The notes beneath the pieces are model-generated. The model searched no databases. It saw nothing but the letters and a program-made list of their open reading frames with translations, and was not told the DNA's origin. The position numbers and the translations under genes were made by a program. This document shows, piece after piece, positions 26,490 to 34,606 of a stretch of 64,000 nucleotides of DNA. Source of the stretch: Algoriphagus chordae (lineage in GTDB: Bacteria; Bacteroidota; Bacteroidia; Cytophagales; Cyclobacteriaceae); the NCBI RefSeq assembly GCF_003254055.1, contig NZ_QKZT01000001.1, positions 62,001 through 126,000 on the forward strand, written 5' to 3'. Numbering within the stretch: the stretch's first letter is position 1; every line of letters starts with the position of its first letter.

Positions 26490-27557
26490 ATGGAAGCAAT
26501 TCAGAAAAAAGACATCCGTAAGCTATCTCTGGCGCAGTTGGAAGAATTCTTTTTGGCACAAGGAGATAAGAAATTCCGTGCAAAGCAGGTATATGAATGG
26601 CTGTGGAATAAGTCTCTGAAGAACTTTGACGAGATGAGCAATATCTCGCTGAGTACCCGAGAAATGCTCAAAACGCATTTTACAATCAACCACATTCAGG
26701 TCGATCTGATGCAGCATTCGAATGATGGGACCATCAAGAATGCCGTAAAACTCTACGATAATATGATTGTGGAGTCAGTTTTGATCCCTACGACTAAGCG
26801 GATTACGGCCTGTGTTTCTTCGCAGGTGGGTTGCAGCTTGGCCTGTAACTTTTGTGCCACAGGAAAACTGAAGCGCATGCGCAATCTAAATCCTGATGAG
26901 ATCTATGATCAGGTGGTGGCAATCAAAGATGAAGGAGAAAAATATTTCCAGCGTCCGCTGACCAACATTGTTTTTATGGGAATGGGCGAGCCACTACTGA
27001 ACTATGCGAATGTGCTAGAAGCGATCGATAAAATCACTTCACCAGAGGGACTTGGTATGGCTCCTAGAAGAATTACTGTTTCTACTGTGGGCGTTACCAA
27101 AATGATTCGTAAGCTCGCTGACGACGAAGTTCGCTTCAATCTGGCTGTTTCGCTTCACTCTGCAATCAATGAAACCAGATCTATGCTGATGCCTATCAAT
27201 GACACCAACCCTGTAGAAGAATTGGGTGAATCTCTGAAGTATTGGTATGAAAAGACCAAGCGCAAAGTCACCTATGAATATGTGATCTGGGAAGGAATCA
27301 ATGATGATGAACGACATGCCCGAGCTTTAGCAAAATTCTGTAAGCTTATTCCCTCCAAAGTCAATCTGATCCAGTACAATCCTATCGATGAAGGAGAATT
27401 CCGTCAGGCTAGCCAGGAATCAGTAGATATGTATGTTCGCGTATTGGAATCACAAGGAATCATTGCCAAAGTAAGAAAATCCCGTGGTCAGGATATCGAT
27501 GCTGCCTGCGGACAATTGGCTAATAAAAACGAGGTTGCAGAGCTGAACGTGAGCTAA
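26490..27557 (+). CDS. rlmN: Dual-specificity RNA (adenine-C2) methyltransferase RlmN
   Basis: A 355-aa radical SAM enzyme that methylates A2503 of 23S rRNA and A37 of some tRNAs. The cluster-binding CxxxCxxC is CSLACNFC (Cys115, 119, 122), followed by ATGKLKRMRNL. Further RlmN motifs are VFMGMGEPLLNY, RRITVSTVGV, NLAVSLHS and the C-terminal RKSRGQDIDAACGQL, whose Cys is the methyl carrier. Length and architecture are normal. It is a stand-alone plus-strand gene. Confidence 0.97.
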   Translation: MEAIQKKDIRKLSLAQLEEFFLAQGDKKFRAKQVYEWLWNKSLKNFDEMSNISLSTREMLKTHFTINHIQVDLMQHSNDGTIKNAVKLYDNMIVESVLIPTTKRITACVSSQVGCSLACNFCATGKLKRMRNLNPDEIYDQVVAIKDEGEKYFQRPLTNIVFMGMGEPLLNYANVLEAIDKITSPEGLGMAPRRITVSTVGVTKMIRKLADDEVRFNLAVSLHSAINETRSMLMPINDTNPVEELGESLKYWYEKTKRKVTYEYVIWEGINDDERHARALAKFCKLIPSKVNLIQYNPIDEGEFRQASQESVDMYVRVLESQGIIAKVRKSRGQDIDAACGQLANKNEVAELNVS

Positions 27558-27616
27558 TATTTGGTTTCTAATTATAGGGCAACTAATTTCTTGCAGAATT
27601 ATAACAACCCCATTTT

Positions 27617-28093
27617 ATGAAAAAGGCTTTACTGATTTTTTGCGCCACATTTATGCTCTCCTTTGTTGCCATGGCCCAATCCCAAGAACAAGGAAATGTG
27701 CGATTTCACGGTTATGGAACATTCGGTCTGCGCTATAATAACTTCGGAGCTGGGGCAGGACTAGAATATTTCTTTGTAGACAAATTTGCCCTGATGCCGA
27801 GTTTTACCTTTGTATTTCCAGATGTTGGGAAAGAGAGCAACTTCAGTGCAGACCTTCGTTATTATGTCTCAGAAGGGTCTTCTCAACTGTATTTCATGGC
27901 GGGCTACAGTCAGACTTGGCAAAACACACAGCCAGATGGAGCTGGTACCAGAAGAAATGAAAAAGGAGCAAATGTGGGCGTGGGTGCTTATATCCGATTG
28001 ACAGATTTTATTGGTTTAAGCACGGAATTCAGATTCCAGAGTCCTTATCCTAGAGAAGTTGGATTTAGAGTTGGTTTAGCGATTCCATTGTAG
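27617..28093 (+). CDS. Small outer-membrane beta-barrel protein
   Basis: A 158-aa protein with a clear signal peptide (MKKALLIFCATFMLSFVAMAQ). The mature part has alternating beta-strand text (GYGTFGLRYNNFGAGAGLEYF, SADLRYYVSE, GANVGVGAYIRL, STEFRFQSP) and ends GFRVGLAIPL, as in eight-stranded OmpA/OmpX-like or porin-family barrels of Bacteroidota. The function is unknown. It follows rlmN by 59 bases. Confidence 0.78.
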   Translation: MKKALLIFCATFMLSFVAMAQSQEQGNVRFHGYGTFGLRYNNFGAGAGLEYFFVDKFALMPSFTFVFPDVGKESNFSADLRYYVSEGSSQLYFMAGYSQTWQNTQPDGAGTRRNEKGANVGVGAYIRLTDFIGLSTEFRFQSPYPREVGFRVGLAIPL

Positions 28094-28121
28094 AAAAAGG
28101 AGCAAGTATGTAGTATCAAGA

Positions 28122-28177
28122 CAATAGCGTTAAAAGCAAGTTGCTAATGTTTTAAGTCTCGCTATTTGATCCTTTTT
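28122..28177 (+). terminator. Possible terminator between convergent genes
   Basis: CAATAGCG (28122) pairs with CGCTATTTG (28160), with nested TTAAAA/TTTTAA and AGCAA/TTGCT stems inside, followed by CCTTTTTTTA. The stem is interrupted, so it is a weaker call than the others in the window. Confidence 0.4.
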
Positions 28178-28792
28178 TTAGTTTTTCTCCATCACAAATA
28201 CTCCCATAGCTCGCTGTCCATGTACCAAGACTGATTTGGGATGCTCCAGGAATATCAAGCCCATTTCCTGCAACTTATCCACATGAGATTTACTCAATAA
28301 AAACCTTTCTGATCCATCAGGAAGCAGGTATTTTCCACCTGCAAGTTCCTGGCTTTTTTCGTGAATACCTCCGAAAGCAGTAGTCATTCGAAACCACAAA
28401 ACCCCTCCAGGCTTCAGAACTCGCAACATTTCACTAATCATCTGCCAGAAATGGGATTCATCCTTTGCAAAATGTAGCACCGCAGAACAAATAACTGCAT
28501 CAAAGGCTGCTTGATGAAAGGGAATTTCTTCAAGGCCAGCTACTTGAAAACGATGAGCATCATAGCTCATGTCTAGGCTTTTTGCCATATAGCGACAATA
28601 TTGGATTGCCGTTTCATTCTGATCGATGCCAAAGACTTGATAGCCTCCATTGATGAAGTAAACAGCATTTCTTCCTTCTCCACAGCCTGCATCAAGGATT
28701 TTCATATCGGTGGAAAACCTCCCTTTCAGAATCTGATCTAGCAGGTAGATGTCGATATTTCCCAGCAATTTATTTAACTCAGCTATTTTCAT
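28178..28792 (-). CDS. Class I SAM-dependent methyltransferase
   Basis: A 204-aa methyltransferase with motif I ILDAGCGEGRNAVYF, the acidic post-I residue in VFGIDQN, DAVICSAVLHFAKDE (motif II region) and LRVLKPGGVLWFRM. This matches methyltransferase_11/25-type small-molecule enzymes. The substrate is unknown. Its start overlaps the patatin-like gene by 14 bases, indicating an operon with translational coupling. Confidence 0.85.
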   Translation of the reverse strand: MKIAELNKLLGNIDIYLLDQILKGRFSTDMKILDAGCGEGRNAVYFINGGYQVFGIDQNETAIQYCRYMAKSLDMSYDAHRFQVAGLEEIPFHQAAFDAVICSAVLHFAKDESHFWQMISEMLRVLKPGGVLWFRMTTAFGGIHEKSQELAGGKYLLPDGSERFLLSKSHVDKLQEMGLIFLEHPKSVLVHGQRAMGVFVMEKN

Positions 28793-29681
28793 TTTCCCAG
28801 TTATCTAAAGCCTGAATAGCTTTTTCCCTACCTATTTCTATCAATTCTTCCGCACGGTGAAACTCCAATGTTCCAGCTTGATTTCTAGCAATTTGGATCG
28901 AAATATCCACCTCATATTTCTCAATCAATAAGGCAGAAAATCTATCCTGAAGCAAATCAAACGAGCGAGTCATCAAACTAATCGAACTGAGAGAAGCGGG
29001 CTTTTCCTCCTTTACCTGCTCAGGAAAATACTGTCGCATCTTAATACGATAGTCAGTCAGCCAGGAAGGAATGGACATAAAGCTTTTTCCCTTTGCACCC
29101 TTTTTTGGCGGAAGCACCAATTCTGTATCACCCGCATTGAGACCTACCACCACGATCATATTTTCATCTGCATGTCTCAAAAGTGAAAGCGGCACTGGAT
29201 TCAATACTCCGCCATCTACCAATTCATAGCGATGATGACGTGCAGGTTGGAATACGGTAGGAATACTCCCAGAAGCGCGGATGGCGGCATACAAACTCCC
29301 TTCATTAAAAATCACCTCTTTCCCACTGATATAATCTACCGCATTGCAATAAAAAGGAATGTCAAAATCCTCTATTTGACAGTCTTTCACTACTTTTTTT
29401 AAGGCATTGTAGACCTTATCGCCCTTGATAAATCCACGCGTAGAAAAAGTAAAATCCATCAGAGAAAAGACATCCAATCTATCTAAGTGGCAAATCCAGT
29501 CCTTGAATTCCTCCATTTTGCCGGCTGCGTACATTCCTCCTACAAGCGCTCCGGCTGAGCAACCTGCGATTTCGGCAATGTGATAACCCCGCTTCACAAG
29601 CTCTTCGATCACTCCCACGTGCGCTAATCCTCGCGCTCCGCCGCTGCTCAAAACCAATGATACCGATTTACTTTTCTCCAT
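28779..29681 (-). CDS. Patatin-like phospholipase (RssA/NTE type)
   Basis: A 300-aa patatin-fold hydrolase. The oxyanion-hole motif is SSGGARGLAHVGV, the nucleophile elbow GCSAG and the catalytic Asp motif VDGGVLNP, so the Ser-Asp dyad is intact. The start at 29681 (MEKSKSVSLVLSSGG) fits the family. A longer frame would run 71 residues upstream into the divergent VOC gene and is rejected. No signal peptide is seen, so a cytoplasmic, RssA-like enzyme is likely. Confidence 0.9.
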   Translation of the reverse strand: MEKSKSVSLVLSSGGARGLAHVGVIEELVKRGYHIAEIAGCSAGALVGGMYAAGKMEEFKDWICHLDRLDVFSLMDFTFSTRGFIKGDKVYNALKKVVKDCQIEDFDIPFYCNAVDYISGKEVIFNEGSLYAAIRASGSIPTVFQPARHHRYELVDGGVLNPVPLSLLRHADENMIVVVGLNAGDTELVLPPKKGAKGKSFMSIPSWLTDYRIKMRQYFPEQVKEEKPASLSSISLMTRSFDLLQDRFSALLIEKYEVDISIQIARNQAGTLEFHRAEELIEIGREKAIQALDNWENENS

Positions 29682-29741
29682 AATAAATAGGGAATAATCC
29701 GCTAAATTGTCACCGAAAAACCCACAACGAAAGTACACATT

Positions 29742-30164
29742 ATGAGCCAATTTAAACCCTTTCACCTGGCTTTCCCGATCAGGGATATTGCAGAAACTCG
29801 CGTATTTTATGGAGATCTCCTTGGTTGCGAGATCGGTAGAAGTACAGACAAATGGATAGATTTCAACTTCTTTGGTCATCAGCTTTCTGCACATATCAAA
29901 CCAGAGGAATTAGCTTTAGCACATACCAATACAGTAGATGGTAAATATGTTCCTGTTCGGCATTTCGGAGCAATCTTGCCTTGGAGCGAATGGCATGAAC
30001 TTGCAGATAAACTGAAAGCTCATGGAATTGAGTTTGTGATTGAGCCTTACATCAGATTCCAAGGTGAGGTAGGGGAGCAGGCCACCATGTTCTTCTTAGA
30101 TCCCTGTGGAAATGCACTAGAGTTCAAATCCTTTCAGGACGAAACTCAGATATTCGCCAAATAA
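29742..30164 (+). CDS. VOC (glyoxalase/bleomycin-resistance fold) protein
   Basis: A 140-aa protein with two beta-alpha-beta-beta-beta units: [27 protein letters not shown], and [21 protein letters not shown] leading to [20 protein letters not shown]. The metal-ligand positions His8 (FHLAF), His (RHFG) and Glu (LEFKS) look intact. It could be a dioxygenase- or lyase-like metal enzyme, but the reaction cannot be told. The next gene starts 9 bases downstream. Confidence 0.87.
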   Translation: MSQFKPFHLAFPIRDIAETRVFYGDLLGCEIGRSTDKWIDFNFFGHQLSAHIKPEELALAHTNTVDGKYVPVRHFGAILPWSEWHELADKLKAHGIEFVIEPYIRFQGEVGEQATMFFLDPCGNALEFKSFQDETQIFAK

Positions 30165-30173
30165 ACTATCCCT

Positions 30174-31232
30174 TTGAAAAATCACTATCTAGACACAGGA
30201 ATAGATCGAACGATAACTATAGACGGAAAAGAATGCCTGTATTTCAGTGGCACATCCTATCTAGGCATCGCTCAGGATTTAGATTTCTTAGATATTCTAG
30301 CAGACAACCTTTTTGAATTTGGCGCAAATCACGGGCAGAGTAGAGTCAATAATATTCGCCTCAATGTGTTTGACGATTTTGAGGAGTCATTTGCGTTCAA
30401 AGCTGGGGCTCCTGATGCTGCTGTGCTGAGCTCGGGATATCTGGCTGGAATAGCAGCTTGGAAATCAGTCTATAAAGAAGCTGATGAGATCTGGATAGCT
30501 CCAAATACCCACTCGGCAGTAGTTCCTGATGAGCTTTCCCCTTCTATCCAATTAAATTTTACACAATGGAAAAATCATTGTTTAGAGCAGTCTGATAGCT
30601 TATCTCCTAGAAAAATTCTGCTAATCGCAAATGCAGTTGATCCATTTGCCTGTGAAATTCATGACTACGATTGGGTGAAAACTATAGGAGCAAAGCATGA
30701 GTTAAGTCTTTTGATAGACGATTCTCATGCCTTTGGAGCTTTCGGAAATAGCATTTATGGCACTTACCAAAACTGGGCTGATCCTTCTATCAACTTACTG
30801 GTTTCGGGATCTCTGGGAAAAGGCTTGGGTTTGCCAGCAGGCATAATTTTAGGTGGAAAGGATCAAATCAGCAAAATAAAAGAAACTCCACTTTTTGGTG
30901 GAGCATCACCGGGATCTCCTGCACATCTGAAGACTTTTCTGGAAATGGAAGATTTATATATAACTAAAAAAAGCTGGCTAGAGGATGCTTGTGGGATATT
31001 TGCTCAGGAAACAGCCAACATTTCTCAAATCAAAGGCAGCAGGAATTTTCCAGCTTTTGTCTATAGCGATGTCTCTTGGGTAAAAGAATTTGAAAAGGCT
31101 GGAATTATTACCTCCTCTTTTCCATATCCAACAGCCAATAGCCCTCAAGTGAATAGAATCGTGATTTCAGCTTTTCATGAATTAGAAGATTTAATGTATC
31201 TCAATCAAATCATCCATGGTCTAGTCCAATGA
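30174..31232 (+). CDS. PLP-dependent aminotransferase/acyltransferase (KBL/AONS-like, fold type I)
   Basis: A 352-aa protein of the alpha-oxoamine synthase group: YFSGTSYLGIAQD, FGANHGQSRVNN, ALSSGYLAG-like VLSSGYLAG, LLIDDSHAFGAFG (Asp and His near the PLP ring) and SGSLGKGLGLPAG with the Schiff-base lysine. It is shorter than typical 8-amino-7-oxononanoate synthases (about 390). The start is a TTG because the frame is closed by the TAA of the VOC gene just upstream and no early ATG exists. It overlaps the next gene by 4 bases (ATGA). Confidence 0.85.
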   Translation: MKNHYLDTGIDRTITIDGKECLYFSGTSYLGIAQDLDFLDILADNLFEFGANHGQSRVNNIRLNVFDDFEESFAFKAGAPDAAVLSSGYLAGIAAWKSVYKEADEIWIAPNTHSAVVPDELSPSIQLNFTQWKNHCLEQSDSLSPRKILLIANAVDPFACEIHDYDWVKTIGAKHELSLLIDDSHAFGAFGNSIYGTYQNWADPSINLLVSGSLGKGLGLPAGIILGGKDQISKIKETPLFGGASPGSPAHLKTFLEMEDLYITKKSWLEDACGIFAQETANISQIKGSRNFPAFVYSDVSWVKEFEKAGIITSSFPYPTANSPQVNRIVISAFHELEDLMYLNQIIHGLVQ

Positions 31233-32473
31233 TGAAATATATAGCTCAACTAATCATAATTTCTCTTTTCCTATGCTCGTGTTCCCCCAAAGAGAAAGTA
31301 CCCTTTGAAGATGGATTAGGGGATTATCCTGTCCTCAAGAACGTTCTTGAAAATGTGGATAAGTACCAGGTTCAGATTATCTACAGTCGAATCGAGCGCA
31401 ATGAACATGGCAATGCCTTGATGACAGATTTCACTGTAAATCTTGATGACACTCGTTATTTCTATCCAGCATCAACAGTAAAACTTCCCGTTGCATTGCT
31501 CGCTTTGGAATGGCTGGAAGAGCAAAATATTGAAGGTTTGACAGCGGAAACGACTATGTTGACCGACTCTGTTCGCCCCTCGCAGATACCAGCTTTCGTA
31601 GATTACTCTGCCAAAGATTCCCTTCCAAGTATAGCGCACTACATCAAAAAGATCCTGCTAGTCTCAGATAACGATGCCTATAACCGATTGTACGAATTGC
31701 TGGGACAAGATTATATCAATCAAAAACTCGTGGAAAAAGGGTTGGGACATACGATTATTAATCATCGCTTGAGCTATGTTGCAAGTCCTGAGGAAAATAG
31801 AATTGTGAATCCAATTCGCTTTGTGGATTCCACAGGAAATGTGATTTTGGAACTGCCTGAGCGCAGGACTGAAACTACCTATTCAAATGTGGATAACCCT
31901 ACAATTGGGAATGTATATTACGAAGGAGGTTCTCTTGTAAATCACAGTATGGACTTTACCTTTAAGAACAAACTGGCGCTTTCTGATCTACATGGAATAG
32001 TGAAGAGAACCATTTTTCCTATGTCATTTGTGGAGTTTGATCGCTTTGCTATCAATGAGGCTCACAGGAATTTCGTATTGAAATACATGAGCATGCTTCC
32101 TGCAGAGAGTGATTTTCCAAAGTATCCTAAATCAGAATATTGGGATAGGTATTCAAAATTTTACCTAGATGGAAATGACAAAAGTGATTTCCCAGCAAAC
32201 ATTCGTATTTTCAATAAAACAGGAGAAGCCTACGGGCACTTGATTGATGCGAGTTATTACGTTGATTTCGAAAAGGGAATTGAGTTTTTTGTGTCAGCAG
32301 TGATCTATGCCAATGAAGACGAAAGACTCAATGACAATCTATATGAGTACGATGAAATTGGCTTTCCTTTCTTTGCGGAATTAGGGGACTATCTCTACCA
32401 ATTAGAATCTGAGCGGAAAAAGATGATTCCTAAGGATTTGAAAAAGTTTAAATTTGAGTATCAGGAAAATTAG
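31229..32473 (+). CDS. Class A beta-lactamase-fold serine hydrolase, lipoprotein
   Basis: A 414-aa lipoprotein (LCSC, Cys18) with all three active-site elements of the penicillin-binding fold: SxxK as STVK (Ser82, Lys85), SDN at 146-148, and KTG at about 329-331. Its extra length compared with true class A enzymes (about 290 aa) comes from an insertion before the KTG strand. It is probably a periplasmic peptidase or esterase rather than a resistance enzyme, because the omega-loop glutamate motif was not recognised. It is translationally coupled to the PLP gene and precedes four small membrane protein genes. Confidence 0.85.
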   Translation: MMKYIAQLIIISLFLCSCSPKEKVPFEDGLGDYPVLKNVLENVDKYQVQIIYSRIERNEHGNALMTDFTVNLDDTRYFYPASTVKLPVALLALEWLEEQNIEGLTAETTMLTDSVRPSQIPAFVDYSAKDSLPSIAHYIKKILLVSDNDAYNRLYELLGQDYINQKLVEKGLGHTIINHRLSYVASPEENRIVNPIRFVDSTGNVILELPERRTETTYSNVDNPTIGNVYYEGGSLVNHSMDFTFKNKLALSDLHGIVKRTIFPMSFVEFDRFAINEAHRNFVLKYMSMLPAESDFPKYPKSEYWDRYSKFYLDGNDKSDFPANIRIFNKTGEAYGHLIDASYYVDFEKGIEFFVSAVIYANEDERLNDNLYEYDEIGFPFFAELGDYLYQLESERKKMIPKDLKKFKFEYQEN

Positions 32474-32478
32474 GACTC

Positions 32479-32748
32479 ATGGATCCAGAAAAAGGTAAGG
32501 AACGATTTATTAAAGGCTTCACGTCGTACTGCAAGTATTGGTGGAAGCTTACCCTGCCTGGGACTATTTTCTTTGCTTTTGGCATCCATTTCTTGGGGAA
32601 TAGATCTTTATCTTGGGATTTTCTAGCAAGCGGGGAGTTCTATTTGAAATTTTGCATTTGCCTGATTTTTTACACAATTATGGATTACTATGTGATGTAC
32701 AGACCTAATTTGAGACATCACCTTGGCCGAGATCGTGAACACATTTAA
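32479..32748 (+). CDS. Small membrane protein, array member 1 (divergent)
   Basis: An 89-aa protein with two hydrophobic segments (about residues 22-38 and 53-70). The spacing YCKYWWKLTLPGTIF ... Y..YRPN matches the pattern YRSFFNFWLxxxLPA ... Y..YKPKS of the three genes that follow, so it is a divergent paralog. It begins 5 bases after the serine hydrolase stop. No known family recognised. Confidence 0.72.
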   Translation: MDPEKGKERFIKGFTSYCKYWWKLTLPGTIFFAFGIHFLGNRSLSWDFLASGEFYLKFCICLIFYTIMDYYVMYRPNLRHHLGRDREHI

Positions 32749-32759
32749 CTTATTTGATT

Positions 32760-33005
32760 ATGAACCAGAAGAAAATTCCCTATATCTATCGTTCACTGGC
32801 ACATTTCTATTTAATCTACGTGCTACCTACCTCAGTATTGACAATATTCTTTGTTCAGCTGTTCAATGAAAAAACGTTCTCTCTGGATCAGCTTAAAACT
32901 CCGGGGCCTTGGATCGCTTTTCTCGTGTTTCAGATAATATTTGGGTCTTGTGTTTACTTTTGGGACTATAAGCCTCGATCTAAGAAATTTAGAGAGAACG
33001 CCTGA
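32760..33005 (+). CDS. Small membrane protein, array member 2
   Basis: An 81-aa protein with a basic N-terminus (MNQKKIPYIYRS), a first hydrophobic helix containing YLIYVLPTS, an acidic/polar loop, and a second helix (IAFLVFQIIFGSCVYFW) ending in DYKPRSKKF. The ATG at 32760 is preferred to a TTG two codons earlier. It is clearly homologous to members 3 and 4 by the motifs YRS, LP, FQ.IFG and DYKP.S..F. Confidence 0.75.
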   Translation: MNQKKIPYIYRSLAHFYLIYVLPTSVLTIFFVQLFNEKTFSLDQLKTPGPWIAFLVFQIIFGSCVYFWDYKPRSKKFRENA

Positions 33006-33038
33006 TCAGAATACGGGCATTCAACTTCAAGTGTATCT

Positions 33039-33308
33039 ATGAAAAACCAAGAAGACAACATTCCTTCCTTTAACAAGAAAGCTCCATTCCTATACCGTTC
33101 ATTTTTCAACTTCTGGTTAGTCTATATCCTGCCTGCGAGTATAGTCACCATTATCATCACTGAACTTTTCAAAGGATCGATTAGCGGAGAATTCTTTAAG
33201 CTTCCCTCCACTTATGTCAAAATGTTGATTTTTCAGGTCATTTTTGGGCTTTGGATGTACTTTAGAGACTATAAGCCCAAATCGCAGAAATTCAAAGAAG
33301 GAGTCTGA
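33039..33308 (+). CDS. Small membrane protein, array member 3
   Basis: An 89-aa paralog of member 2. The N-terminal tail KKAPFLYRSFFNFWLVYILPAS enters the first helix; the loop contains LFKGSISGEFFKLPS; the second helix is MLIFQVIFGLWMYF, followed by RDYKPKSQKFKE. The lysine-rich C-terminus after helix 2 and the basic N-terminus predict both ends in the cytoplasm. Function unknown. Confidence 0.75.
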   Translation: MKNQEDNIPSFNKKAPFLYRSFFNFWLVYILPASIVTIIITELFKGSISGEFFKLPSTYVKMLIFQVIFGLWMYFRDYKPKSQKFKEGV

Positions 33309-33340
33309 TCCAAATCGAACAGTCAAATTCCTACCTTATT

Positions 33341-33607
33341 ATGAAAAAACACCAAGCCAAACCAGCCCTTCCCAAAAAGCCAACTCCATTTATTTATCGG
33401 TCATTTTTCAACTTTTGGTTGGCTATAGTGCTCCCTGCTACATTGACGGCATTGGTTGTTTCCAAATTGTATTATAACAATACAATCAATTTCGAACCTT
33501 TGAAACAGCCGAACACTTGGCTATATTTTGCCATTCTGCAAGTTTTTCTGAGCTTTTTCACTTACCTATGGGTTTACCGAATCAAATCGAAGGAGTATAA
33601 AAGTTAA
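33341..33607 (+). CDS. Small membrane protein, array member 4
   Basis: An 88-aa paralog. It shares TPFIYRSFFNFWLAIVLPATL with member 3 at the first helix, has an NNTINFEPLKQPNTW loop and a second helix AILQVFLSFFTYLWVY followed by RIKSKEYKS. The nearly identical IYRSFFNFWL block in members 3 and 4 points to recent tandem duplication. The ChbG-like gene starts 44 bases downstream. Confidence 0.75.
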   Translation: MKKHQAKPALPKKPTPFIYRSFFNFWLAIVLPATLTALVVSKLYYNNTINFEPLKQPNTWLYFAILQVFLSFFTYLWVYRIKSKEYKS

Positions 33608-33650
33608 CAATTGGCTGGAATAATTATCTTAGGCGAAACAATAACCCAAG

Positions 33651-34583
33651 ATGAAAAACCTACGCTATTTCTTATTCCTTTTGGCCTTTTTGCCAAGCCT
33701 TGCTTTTTCTCAAAACCTGGCCGAAAAGCTCGGATATTCCAGCGATACCAAACTTCTAATCATCCATGCCGACGATCTGGGCGTATCACATTCTGAAAAT
33801 TCCGCCACTTTTGAAGCTCTGAAAAATGGACTTGTAAACTCCACCAGCATGATGGTGCCGGTAGCTTGGTCAGCAGAAGCAGCGGCCATGGCCCAGGAAA
33901 TACCAGATTTGGATATTGGAATTCATATTACACTAACCAACGAATGGGAGGATTTCAACTGGGGACCAGAAGCTGGAAGGACAGCAGTTCCGGGCTTGGC
34001 TAATCAAATGGGTCATATGTATGCCGACTGTGGGCCAGTGGCTATAAATGCAAGTCCTGAAGAGGTGGAAATTGAAATCCGCGCGCAGATCAAAGCGGCA
34101 AATCAGATGGGGATAACACCTACTCACCTAGATTCTCATATGGGTTGTATTTTCTACGGCCGTCCAGAGTATTTGGCTTCTTACCTCAAGATCGCGCAGG
34201 AACTGAAAATCCCTGCTATGATCAATCAGCAAATGATAGACAATATCGTAAGCCCTAATAGCCTTTTATTCGCAGGATTAAATGTGGAAAATTTCCCTTT
34301 GGTCGATCAGCTTTTTATGGCAGAACCAAAAGATTACGAGGCAGGAATGGAGGCATACTATACAAATTCCCTCAATAATCTGACTTCAGGCTTGAATGTG
34401 ATCCTGATCCACTTAGCATTCGACGACGAGGAAATGAATGCCGTAACCAAAGGACACGACACATATCATGCACCTTGGAGACAGGCAGACTATGACTTCT
34501 TCACCAGCGAAAAAGCCAGAGAACTATTAAAAAAGAATAAGGTGCAATTGGTGACTTGGCGAGAAGTAGGCAAAACGATGTAG
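33651..34583 (+). CDS. ChbG/HpnK-like (YdjC family) carbohydrate deacetylase, exported
   Basis: A 310-aa protein with a signal peptide (ending LAFSQ). The YdjC-fold metal motif is LLIIHADDLGVSHSEN, followed by LDIGIHITLTNEW and PTHLDSHMGCIFY, which provide the Asp and His ligands, and VILIHLAFDDEEMNA. ChbG/HpnK proteins remove N-acetyl groups from sugars such as chito-oligosaccharides. Export suggests it acts on glycans in the periplasm. The next gene starts 24 bases after the stop. Confidence 0.9.
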   Translation: MKNLRYFLFLLAFLPSLAFSQNLAEKLGYSSDTKLLIIHADDLGVSHSENSATFEALKNGLVNSTSMMVPVAWSAEAAAMAQEIPDLDIGIHITLTNEWEDFNWGPEAGRTAVPGLANQMGHMYADCGPVAINASPEEVEIEIRAQIKAANQMGITPTHLDSHMGCIFYGRPEYLASYLKIAQELKIPAMINQQMIDNIVSPNSLLFAGLNVENFPLVDQLFMAEPKDYEAGMEAYYTNSLNNLTSGLNVILIHLAFDDEEMNAVTKGHDTYHAPWRQADYDFFTSEKARELLKKNKVQLVTWREVGKTM

Positions 34584-34606
34584 TTTTGCAGGCAAAGTCA
34601 GTCACT

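Noticed and set aside
29682-29894. N-terminal extension of the patatin-like protein by 71 residues
   Set aside because: It overlaps the divergent VOC gene, is not family-like, and the conserved N-terminus begins at the ATG at 29681.
31229-32473. Serine hydrolase as a beta-lactamase resistance gene
   Set aside because: The SxxK, SDN and KTG motifs are shared with many hydrolases. The protein is long, the class A omega-loop motif was not recognised, and the gene is embedded in a metabolic-looking operon.
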